From Deltaproteobacteria bacterium (lineage in GTDB: Bacteria > Desulfobacterota > DSM-4660 > Desulfatiglandales > B25-G16), in NCBI GenBank assembly GCA_020348625.1, contig CP070752.1, forward strand, positions 955,483 through 966,556: a stretch of 11,074 bases of DNA, read 5' to 3'. How positions within the stretch are numbered: position 1 is the first letter of the stretch; every line of letters begins with the position of its first letter. The notes under the pieces are model-generated. The model did not search any database. It was not told where the DNA came from and saw only the letters and a program-made list of their open reading frames with translations. Of the stretch, positions 4,813 through 11,074 are shown piece after piece. Position numbers and translations under genes: made by a program.

Positions 4813-6906
4813 CTATTCTGCCGAGGGAAACTTCAGGATGAAGGTAGTGCCGGCATCTACCTCACTTCTGACCTCTATCGTTCCACCATAGTCACTTATG
4901 ATGCGGTAGCTGATGCTCATCCCCAATCCCGTGCCCTGGCCTACCTCTCTGGTGGTAAAGAAAGGCTCGAATATCTTATCGATTATGTCCTTTGGAATTC
5001 CCTTACCGGTGTCGGATACTGATACCACAACGCGACCATCTGCGGAAAAGCTTTTTATCCTAAGCAATCTGCGCCACTTCCTGTCTCCCCAACGCAGACC
5101 CTTATCGTCCATGGCATACATGGCATTGGTAACCAAATTAATAAACACCTGCTCCAACCTGTTGTGATCCGCCATAATTGGGGGCACATGCGGGTCAAGA
5201 TCAAGTTCGACCTCTATTTGATGAACCCTCAACTGCTGGCCCAGAACCTTGAACACGTCCTTAATGGGTTCGTTTATGTTGAGCCTGGTACGGGTGAGGT
5301 CAGATTGTCTGGCGAAATCCCTCATATGCTTGATTACCTTCGATGCCCTATCAACATGGCTATCGATTTCCTCGGCAACAGCCTTTAGATCATCCTTGGT
5401 GATTTCTTCTTCCTTTTTAATTTTCTTCAAGAAGAAATCACTGGCGACCTGAATCACATTCAGGGGCTGCGTTAACTCATGGGCCATTCCTGAGGCAAGT
5501 GTACCTAGTGTAGCAAGTTTACTGGCCTGTATTAATTGGGCCTCCTTTTCAACATCCTCGTTAATATCGGTTGTCGTGGCTATGAGACAATCCATGTCCA
5601 TATGCACGGCGTGACATGCTACGATATTTACATAGAACGGGTCTCCTGCCTTCCTGACATGTCTCCTTCTGGGATAAAACCCGCATTGATGATCGGTAAG
5701 CCCTTGCAAACCCCCTTCAAGCTCTGCATCCTTTTCATGGAGGAGTTCCAAGAAGCTCATTTTCAGCAACTCCTCCTTTGATCGCCGGTAACACTCAATG
5801 GCAGTTGCATTGACATCTACGATTTTAAAGTTCTTCTGTTCTATAACAAAGATGGAGTTGGGGGCGTTATCAAAGACGGTCTTGTATTTGGCCTCCGATC
5901 TTCGTAGTTCCTCATTCACCTTCCTGAGTTCGCCGGTCCGTTCCTCTACCCGCGTCTCCAGCTCATCGCGGGCCCTCTGCAATGCCTCCTGCGCCTCCTT
6001 CCGTTCCGTTGTGTCCCAGAACGTTTCAATAGAGCCAACCGTCTTCCCGTCAGCATCCTTTATGGGCGCCGCCGTAAAAAAGAGCCACCTCCCCGTTTCT
6101 CCTATATGGGGAAAGAATTCCTCCGCTTCATAGGCCCCTTCAATAAGGGCTGATTTCCGCCATCCGTGACCATAGTATTCCCGTATCTTTTTTTCATCCA
6201 TATCATCGACGATAACATCGGCCATGACAGGTCTTTCTTTTGGCCTGAACGGCAGCCACTGCCTGTTCGTGCCCACGATCTCCTCAGCCTTATGCCCCGT
6301 CAGCTTCTCGATGGCTTTGTTCCAATGGGTAACGATATGGTCTTTGTTAATGACAAACGTAGGGATGGTATTACCCTGAATTATTTGCGACAAGGCCCGC
6401 TCTCGCTCGACAAGCTTCCGTTCCACGCTCTGCAAATGCCGCGTCCTCTCCTCAACGATCTTTGCCAGCTGCTGGGAATAGAGATCAAACTCCGTCTCTA
6501 GCTTCTGTTGCTCGCCGATGTGTTGCCGTAACTCACGCTTAATCGTCACCCGCTTCTCTTCGATCTGGAGGAAATCCCAGACCGACATAGCCTCGAAATG
6601 ATCGATCAATCTGGCTTGGGCTGGCTTCGTGGCCCTAAGCTCTTCGAGAACCTTGTTGTCGCCCGTCAGCTCGATAATCACATTGAGCCCATCAAGTCCG
6701 TAGAGCTCTCGGTAATCATCGGTCGTGTATATCCCTTTCTTCCGCGCATAGAGCAGCCCCTCAGCCGTGTTGTCGATTTCCGCTACCCCGAGGATGTTGA
6801 TCTTGTAGTTCGAAAAATCCTCTCCCAGAATTATCTTCAAAATCGCCTTACAGACCCTGCCGCCACCCACAATGCCGATATTGGAGTTCTCTAGAATTTC
6901 TTTCAT
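4813..6906 (-). CDS. Rossmann-like domain / double PAS / histidine kinase (697 aa)
   Basis: Soluble sensor histidine kinase with an unusual head. Residues 8-113 look like an NAD(P)-binding Rossmann half-fold: the glycine loop IGIVGGGRVCKAIL (10-23), a second strand ending in an acid (INILGVAEID, Asp45), and a third strand VIIELTGD (76-83). A coiled coil follows (about 115-172), then PAS 1 (about 173-302, ending FWDTTERKEA), a second coiled coil (303-335), PAS 2 (about 338-450), the phospho-acceptor His476 (GMAHELTQPLN), and a full ATPase domain: Asn594 (NLVTNAMYAM), Asp632 (SDTGKGIP), FEPFFTT and GQGTGLGM (656-663). All catalytic positions are intact. There is no signal peptide or membrane helix, so an intracellular signal is expected. 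The ATG at 6904-6906 has AAGGGA four bases upstream and follows the DsrE-like gene by 12 bases. Kinase identity is certain. Nucleotide binding by the head is inferred from the motif, and the ligand is unknown. Confidence 0.92.
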   Translation of the reverse strand: MKEILENSNIGIVGGGRVCKAILKIILGEDFSNYKINILGVAEIDNTAEGLLYARKKGIYTTDDYRELYGLDGLNVIIELTGDNKVLEELRATKPAQARLIDHFEAMSVWDFLQIEEKRVTIKRELRQHIGEQQKLETEFDLYSQQLAKIVEERTRHLQSVERKLVERERALSQIIQGNTIPTFVINKDHIVTHWNKAIEKLTGHKAEEIVGTNRQWLPFRPKERPVMADVIVDDMDEKKIREYYGHGWRKSALIEGAYEAEEFFPHIGETGRWLFFTAAPIKDADGKTVGSIETFWDTTERKEAQEALQRARDELETRVEERTGELRKVNEELRRSEAKYKTVFDNAPNSIFVIEQKNFKIVDVNATAIECYRRSKEELLKMSFLELLHEKDAELEGGLQGLTDHQCGFYPRRRHVRKAGDPFYVNIVACHAVHMDMDCLIATTTDINEDVEKEAQLIQASKLATLGTLASGMAHELTQPLNVIQVASDFFLKKIKKEEEITKDDLKAVAEEIDSHVDRASKVIKHMRDFARQSDLTRTRLNINEPIKDVFKVLGQQLRVHQIEVELDLDPHVPPIMADHNRLEQVFINLVTNAMYAMDDKGLRWGDRKWRRLLRIKSFSADGRVVVSVSDTGKGIPKDIIDKIFEPFFTTREVGQGTGLGMSISYRIISDYGGTIEVRSEVDAGTTFILKFPSAE

Positions 6907-6918
6907 TGCATCCCTTAA

Positions 6919-7365
6919 TCAATAATATAAGATTTGATCTGCCTCGAGCATGAGTTTGCAGGCCTCATACAAATTGATTGGCTCAATGAAATCCTCTATG
7001 TTGGACTTATCCTTAATCGACTCTGCAAACCCTTCAAGGACATGGTATGTGCTACACGATACAAAAGAGATCTCCATCTTCTCTCTCTCAAAGCGCGCCA
7101 ACTGTTCCAGATGAACAGGCAACTTTTCTGCCTTCAGGCCCTGAAACTGAGATGCGATTAATTCCCTTACCTCAGTCGTTAGGGTAAACCCCGCCAAGGT
7201 ACCTTTCTTGGTCATGACAACAGCCTGAGGGCCATACATTATGGTCACCTTTTTCGCCTTGTAGTACTTCTTCGCCACCCAGGCCAGGGTGAAGGCCTCA
7301 TAATGATTAAACCTCTTTTCAGGCCCTGAGTTTATTACAATAAGGATATCGTTTGCCACCGCCAT
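6919..7365 (-). CDS. DsrE-like family protein (148 aa)
   Basis: Small soluble protein of the DsrE/DsrF-like fold, a family that includes sulfur-relay proteins and many uncharacterised redox-associated members. It opens with DILIVINSGPEK, followed by a helix HYEAFTLAWVAKKY, a strand KVTIMYGPQAV, and near the C-terminus the strand ISFVSCSTYHVL with Cys104, in the region where family members keep their functional cysteine. I start at the ATG at 7363-7365, which has AGGGGGG eight bases upstream; a GTG at 7374 abuts that run and is rejected. It is the first gene of the signalling block and sits 12 bases before the Rossmann-headed kinase, so it may supply or modify the signal that kinase senses (inference). 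Its sequence alone does not show a sulfur-transfer role. Confidence 0.75.
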   Translation of the reverse strand: MAVANDILIVINSGPEKRFNHYEAFTLAWVAKKYYKAKKVTIMYGPQAVVMTKKGTLAGFTLTTEVRELIASQFQGLKAEKLPVHLEQLARFEREKMEISFVSCSTYHVLEGFAESIKDKSNIEDFIEPINLYEACKLMLEADQILYY

Positions 7366-7373
7366 TATTTTCA

Positions 7374-7380
7374 CCCCCCT
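7374..7380 (-). promoter_or_regulatory. Shine-Dalgarno for the DsrE-like gene
   Basis: AGGGGGG on the minus strand, eight bases from the ATG at 7363-7365. It overlaps the alternative GTG start at 7372-7374, which makes that GTG unlikely. Confidence 0.65.
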
Positions 7381-7431
7381 CTTCTTTCAACAGTTACTAC
7401 TGCCCGTGGTACATTACATCCTTCCGTGGGA

Positions 7432-7477
7432 ATATCATATATAGCTATATTGCAGATGAATGGTGAGTAAAAGGCAA
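7432..7477 (-). promoter_or_regulatory. Candidate promoter of the signalling operon
   Basis: The 188-base gap between uvrA and the DsrE-like gene is the largest in the window and the natural place for a promoter. On the minus strand, TTGCCT (7472-7477) and TGCAAT (7449-7454) are 17 bases apart, each matching 4 of 6 sigma-70 consensus bases. A better -10 (TATGAT, 7434-7439) has only a poor -35. A perfect 12-base palindrome, ATATAGCTATAT (7439-7450), overlaps both -10 candidates and could be an operator or simply AT-rich promoter DNA. No clear hairpin-plus-T-run terminator for uvrA was found in the rest of the gap. Confidence 0.35.
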
Positions 7478-7553
7478 CAGTGTGCGGTTCGTCTATTGCT
7501 GAAGGCTTTGATGCTTTGAGTCCCCACGCTCGTTTTGACAAGGAAGTATAGTA

Positions 7554-10397
7554 TCACGGGCCTTTTCTGTCAAGCCTTGCACCGGATAGCACCCTTCTTA
7601 GAAACTGCCCGGTATAGGACTCCTTAATTGCGGCAATCTGTTCAGGGGTGCCAGCTCCCACAACCGTGCCACCCCTATCGCCCCCCTCTGGCCCCAAGTC
7701 GATAATGTAATCAGCACACTTAATGACATCCATATTGTGCTCGATAACCACGACGGTATTGTGTAAATCAACGAGATGATTGAGCACCTCTAAGAGTTTA
7801 TGTATATCGGCAAAATGGAGGCCCGTGGTAGGCTCATCCAAGAGATACAGGGTCCTTCCAGTATTCCTTTTTCCCAACTCCTTGGCCAGCTTAATCCTCT
7901 GGGCTTCACCTCCAGAAAGGGTGGTAGCAGCTTGCCCTAGCTTTATGTATCCAAGACCAACGTTAAACAACGTCTCGAGTTTACTCCTGATTTGCGGGAT
8001 GGCAGAAAAAAACAGCATGGCTTCTTTCACAGTCATGTTGAGCACATCTGCGATGTTCTTGCCCCTGTACCGTATCTCAAGGGTATCCCGATTGTATCTC
8101 AATCCTTTACAGACATCACAGGTTACAAATACATCGGGGAGAAAATGCATCTCAATCTTGATAATGCCATCACCCTTGCAGGCCTCGCACCTTCCTCCCT
8201 CAACGTTAAAACTGAACCTGCCCGATTTGTATCCCCTGACCTTTGACTCGGGCAACCGGACAAAAAGGTCCCGAATATGGCTGAATACCCCGGTGTAGGT
8301 AGCCGGATTAGATCGGGGCGTCCTTCCAATAGGACTCTGATCGATATTTATCACCTTGTCCAGATAGTCTATTCCCCTTATCCGACTCACCTTGCCGACC
8401 CGTTCCTTTGAGCGGTAAAGCTTTTGCGCCAGGGCAGGATACAAGGTCTGGTTGATCAAGCTGCTCTTACCAGAACCTGAAACGCCGCTAATACAGGTGA
8501 AGGCCCCTAGGGGGATTGCAACGTCAATCCCCTTGAGGTTGTTCTCTGCAGCTTCCTCGATAACTATTTCTTTGCCGGCACCTTTCCTTCTCTTTTTGGG
8601 AGTAGGAATACACAATGCTCCTGAAAGGTACTGGCCTGTCAGTGACCCCTCATCTTTGATAAGCTCATCAGGCCTTCCGGCAAATACAACCCGACCACCC
8701 ATTTCGCCAGCCCCCGGTCCCATATCAATGATGTAGTCACCTGAGAGAATGGTTTCCGGATCATGCTCTACCACCAGCACCGTATTACCCAATTCCCTCA
8801 GCCGCTTGAGGGTCTGAAGGAGTTTGATGTTGTCCCGATGGTGCAATCCGATACTTGGTTCGTCCAACACATACAATACGCCCGATAGACCTGATCCGAT
8901 CTGGGTGGCCAGCCTGATTCGCATCTCCTCCCCGCCTGACAGGGTAGCAGTTGACCGATCGATCGAGATATAGTCGAGTCCTACGCTTCCTAAAAACCCA
9001 AGCCTCTTGGTAATCTCTTTGAGTATTCGACGAGCGATTATTTTCTCTTTTTCAGTGGGCCGAAGCCTTTCGAAATAGTCAAGGGCTTTTTTAATGGAAA
9101 ATGAGGTTACTTGAGCAATGGATTTCCCGTCTATTTTTACGGCAAGGCTTTCGGGACGCAACCTTGCTCCACGGCATTGCGGACAGGGCCTGATATTCAT
9201 GAACCGCTCTATCTCTTCCCGGATTACGGGGGAATTCGTTTCATGATATCTCCTGTTCAGATTTGGTATGACTCCCTCAAAAGGCCTTTTGTAGAAATGG
9301 CGCCTATCATCTCGATCGAAGGAGAAACTAATCTCTTCTTCTCCTGAACCGTGGAGCAGGGCCTTTTGCACATGCCCGGGAAGCCTTCCGAAAGGTGTAT
9401 ATATGTCTACGTCGTAGTGGCTGGTTATGGCGTCCAGCATCTGTTGAAAATACAGCGAGTTTCTGTTGGCCCACGGTGCAATTGCCCCCTCCCGAATGGA
9501 AAGATCCGGATCGGGGACGATGAGGTCGGGATCGAAATACATCTTGCTCCCGAGTCCGCCACATTCTGTGCATGCCCCGAGGGGGTTATTAAACGAGAAC
9601 ATTTGAGGTGTTAATGGCGGAGAACTGAAGCCGCACTGTGGACATGATGCCTTTTGGCTAAAGAAGTACTCCCGATCACCCATAAGATCCACAAGGGCCA
9701 GGCCGTCGGATACTGTAAAGGCCAGCTCTATGGAATCGGTAAGCCTTCTTCTTATAGTTTTATTTATGACCAAGCGATCAATGACCACGCGAATGGTGTG
9801 CTTCTTGTTTTTATCCGGCTTGATCTCAGAGTCAAGGAGCATGGTATCTCCATCAACCTGAACCCTTACAAAACCTTCCTTTCTCAAGCGCTCAAACAGC
9901 TGGCTGTGTTCTCCTTTTCTGGCCTGCACAACAGGCGCTAGAACCTGAATCTTGCTTCCCTCCTCGAACTCCATGACTTGGTCAACAACCTGTTGAACAG
10001 ATTGGGATACAATGGGTATGTCACAGTGCGGACAAAAGGGATGCCCGATCCGGGCAAAGAGAAGTCGCAAGTAGTCATAGATCTCAGTAACCGTGCCTAC
10101 TGTTGAGCGGGGGTTTTTGCTGGTTGACCGGTGCTGAATTGAGATAGCAGGAGAAAGCCCCTCAATGGCATCGACATCCGGTTTATCCATCTGTTCCAGA
10201 AACTGCCGGGCATAGGTGGACAGTGATTCCACATATCGGCGCTGCCCCTCTGCGTAAATCGTATCAAAGGCAAGGGTTGATTTTCCAGAACCAGAAACCC
10301 CAGTAATAACCACCAATTTGTTCCTGGGGATAGCAACATCTATATTCTTCAGATTATGCTCTCTGGCCCCCCGTATGACTATTTCGTCTAAGGACAT
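7554..10397 (-). CDS. uvrA: Excinuclease ABC subunit A (UvrA), complete
   Basis: DNA damage recognition ATPase of nucleotide excision repair, which loads UvrB at lesions. At 947 residues it is close to the 940 of E. coli UvrA, and all landmarks are present: Walker A 1 at 33-40 (GVSGSGKS), zinc module Cys252/255/276/279, ABC signature 1 at 487 (SGGEE), LDEPSIGLH about 25 residues later, Walker A 2 with Lys644, zinc module Cys737/740/760/763, signature 2 at 828 (SGGEAQR) and the second [14 protein letters not shown] pair at 122-125 lies in the UvrB-interaction region. The ATG at 10395-10397 fits the conserved start ([18 protein letters not shown]). No Shine-Dalgarno is visible; instead a heptamer repeat ends about 8 bases upstream. 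It is read in the same direction as pdxA, 115 bases away. Identity is certain. Confidence 0.98.
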   Translation of the reverse strand: MSLDEIVIRGAREHNLKNIDVAIPRNKLVVITGVSGSGKSTLAFDTIYAEGQRRYVESLSTYARQFLEQMDKPDVDAIEGLSPAISIQHRSTSKNPRSTVGTVTEIYDYLRLLFARIGHPFCPHCDIPIVSQSVQQVVDQVMEFEEGSKIQVLAPVVQARKGEHSQLFERLRKEGFVRVQVDGDTMLLDSEIKPDKNKKHTIRVVIDRLVINKTIRRRLTDSIELAFTVSDGLALVDLMGDREYFFSQKASCPQCGFSSPPLTPQMFSFNNPLGACTECGGLGSKMYFDPDLIVPDPDLSIREGAIAPWANRNSLYFQQMLDAITSHYDVDIYTPFGRLPGHVQKALLHGSGEEEISFSFDRDDRRHFYKRPFEGVIPNLNRRYHETNSPVIREEIERFMNIRPCPQCRGARLRPESLAVKIDGKSIAQVTSFSIKKALDYFERLRPTEKEKIIARRILKEITKRLGFLGSVGLDYISIDRSTATLSGGEEMRIRLATQIGSGLSGVLYVLDEPSIGLHHRDNIKLLQTLKRLRELGNTVLVVEHDPETILSGDYIIDMGPGAGEMGGRVVFAGRPDELIKDEGSLTGQYLSGALCIPTPKKRRKGAGKEIVIEEAAENNLKGIDVAIPLGAFTCISGVSGSGKSSLINQTLYPALAQKLYRSKERVGKVSRIRGIDYLDKVINIDQSPIGRTPRSNPATYTGVFSHIRDLFVRLPESKVRGYKSGRFSFNVEGGRCEACKGDGIIKIEMHFLPDVFVTCDVCKGLRYNRDTLEIRYRGKNIADVLNMTVKEAMLFFSAIPQIRSKLETLFNVGLGYIKLGQAATTLSGGEAQRIKLAKELGKRNTGRTLYLLDEPTTGLHFADIHKLLEVLNHLVDLHNTVVVIEHNMDVIKCADYIIDLGPEGGDRGGTVVGAGTPEQIAAIKESYTGQFLRRVLSGARLDRKGP

Positions 10398-10405
10398 AGA
10401 TTTAA

Positions 10406-10440
10406 GTTGTTCGTTTCTTGTTGCTCGTTACTCGTTGTTA
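10406..10440 (-). repeat. Heptamer repeat tract upstream of uvrA
   Basis: On the minus strand, 10436-10409 is four consecutive 7-base units: AACGAGT, AACGAGC, AACAAGA, AACGAAC, with partial units on both sides. It is the same family as the tract at 148-236, sharing AACGAGT exactly and AACAAGN. It ends about 8 bases before the uvrA ATG, in the place a ribosome binding site would occupy. Confidence 0.8.
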
Positions 10441-10471
10441 AAAACCATGGCAATAGCAAAGCCCCGCCTCC

Positions 10472-10499
10472 CCGGCCCGTACCGCACCAGGACGGGCGG
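10472..10499 (-). other. GC-rich hairpin in the pdxA-uvrA gap
   Basis: GCCCGT (10475-10480) and ACGGGC (10492-10497) form a 6-bp perfect stem around an 11-base loop, extendable by two G-C pairs across a bulged G. The segment is much richer in GC than its surroundings. It lies after the pdxA stop, but the nearest T run on the minus strand (10441-10445) is about 30 bases beyond. It may contribute to termination or be part of another dispersed element; a classical intrinsic terminator is not supported. Confidence 0.4.
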
Positions 10500-10511
10500 T
10501 GAGATATTCTC

Positions 10512-10539
10512 TTTAGCCTTGTGCCTTTCGCCTTGCGCC
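10512..10539 (-). repeat. Four tandem GGCNNAA heptamers at the 3' end of pdxA
   Basis: On the minus strand, four head-to-tail 7-base units: GGCGCAA, GGCGAAA, GGCACAA, GGCTAAA. They encode the last residues of PdxA (GARRKAQG) and supply its TAA stop inside the fourth unit. The period equals that of the AACNNNN tracts, but the unit is different. It is seen directly and exactly. Confidence 0.8.
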
Positions 10540-11074
10540 TACAATTCTTGCCGCCATCTTTATTGCAGCGACCAGGCTGGATGGATCTGCAACCCCCTTT
10601 CCAGCGATATCATAGGCCGTGCCATGGTCAACAGAGGTTCGTATGATCGGGAGCCCGAGGGTAATATTTACTGCGTCGGAGAAGTGAAGCAATTTCAGCG
10701 CAATGAGTCCCTGATCATGATACATGGCAACAACCGCATCATATCTGCCGGTGCTGGCATGGTAAAAGATGGTATCGGATGCAAATGGCCCCTCAACCGA
10801 TAAACCGCTGTCTCTGGCTGCCCCCACTGCCGGAGCTACGATCGTTTTATCTTCCATGCCAAAGAGGCCTGACTCCCCTGCATGAGGATTCAAGGCAGCT
10901 ACGGCAATCCTGGGCTTATCGATGCCAAAATCCCTCTCTAAGGCCCGGTAGGTGATACTGATCGTCTTTACGATCAAAGCCTCGCTTAACCGCCCGGGAA
11001 CTTCCGCTAATGCACAGTGGATAGTTACCAGGGATACCCTGAGCCTGTCACCTGCCAGCATCATCACATAGTCC
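10513..11074 (-). CDS. pdxA: 4-hydroxythreonine-4-phosphate dehydrogenase (PdxA), C-terminal part
   Basis: NAD-dependent enzyme of the DXP-dependent vitamin B6 (pyridoxal phosphate) pathway, oxidising 4-phosphohydroxy-L-threonine. About 187 C-terminal residues are present; the gene enters from the high-coordinate end. The reading [19 protein letters not shown] continues in frame to the window edge. The GTG at 11065-11067 encodes an internal Val in a conserved block (VMMLA) and is not the start. All three metal-binding histidine motifs of the family are visible: [13 protein letters not shown] and MYHDQG, plus [10 protein letters not shown] and the terminal block [15 protein letters not shown]. 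The C-terminus (GARRKAQG) is encoded by a heptamer repeat that also gives the stop codon. It lies 115 bases upstream of uvrA in the same direction. The family call is firm; PdxA2-type paralogues cannot be excluded from half the protein. Confidence 0.93.
   Translation of the reverse strand, partial: DYVMMLAGDRLRVSLVTIHCALAEVPGRLSEALIVKTISITYRALERDFGIDKPRIAVAALNPHAGESGLFGMEDKTIVAPAVGAARDSGLSVEGPFASDTIFYHASTGRYDAVVAMYHDQGLIALKLLHFSDAVNITLGLPIIRTSVDHGTAYDIAGKGVADPSSLVAAIKMAARIVGARRKAQG

Noticed and set aside
10406..10440. Insertion sequence or transposon end
   Set aside because: There is no transposase, terminal inverted repeat pair or target duplication; only short tandem units.
10472..10499. 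Intrinsic terminator of pdxA
   Set aside because: A stem exists, but no T run follows it directly on the transcribed strand, so it is reported only as a hairpin.
10318..10803. 161-residue plus-strand open frame spanning the uvrA start, the gap and pdxA
   Set aside because: It crosses two well-supported genes on the opposite strand and the repeat tract, and shows no domain features.
11065..11067. GTG as the start of the pdxA frame
   Set aside because: It falls inside a conserved PdxA block (VMMLA), and the frame continues to the window edge, so the gene is cut by the window, not started here.

Overview
The window is a stretch of bacterial chromosome in which every supported gene lies on the minus strand. 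Reading in the direction of transcription (high to low coordinates), the order is: pdxA (3' part only), uvrA, a DsrE-like small protein, a large PAS histidine kinase with an N-terminal Rossmann-like domain, a second kinase that starts with a receiver domain, a single-domain response regulator, two tandem-domain universal stress proteins, an MrpE/MnhE-type cation antiporter subunit, and the first 48 codons of an MrpB/MnhB-type subunit. The gene style (PAS kinases, stand-alone receivers, DsrE protein, Usp pairs, Mrp/Mbh-type subunits) suggests an anaerobic or sulfur-metabolising bacterium, perhaps Desulfobacterota (former Deltaproteobacteria). That is an inference from gene content; no phylogenetic marker was tested.

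Region 1 (10398-11074): the C-terminal part of PdxA (vitamin B6 synthesis). Its 3' end is four head-to-tail 7-base units (GGCNNAA). A GC-rich hairpin follows, then a second, different 7-base repeat (AACNNNN) that runs almost to the uvrA start codon. Region 2 (7554-10397): a complete and typical UvrA of 947 residues. Region 3 (7366-7553): the longest gene-free stretch (188 bases), which must hold the promoter for the downstream group if that group is not read through from uvrA.

Region 4 (1118-7365): a compact signalling block: DsrE-like protein, kinase 1, kinase 2, response regulator, Usp, Usp. Gaps are only about 12-55 bases and most starts have a purine-rich Shine-Dalgarno. The natural reading is one operon in which a redox or sulfur-linked sensor and a nucleotide-binding sensor kinase feed a phosphorelay, with two Usp proteins as stress effectors. 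The phosphoryl path and the ligand are not known.

Region 5 (1-960): the antiporter subunits. MnhE carries an unusual charged, helical N-terminal extension of about 60 residues. MnhB follows MnhE directly, without the small F and G subunits usually found between them. The MnhE-MnhB gap is filled with the same AACNNNN heptamer repeat found before uvrA, here present in both orientations. The most noteworthy signals are the Rossmann-headed kinase, the DsrE/kinase/Usp/antiporter association, the extended MnhE, and the dispersed heptamer repeats.
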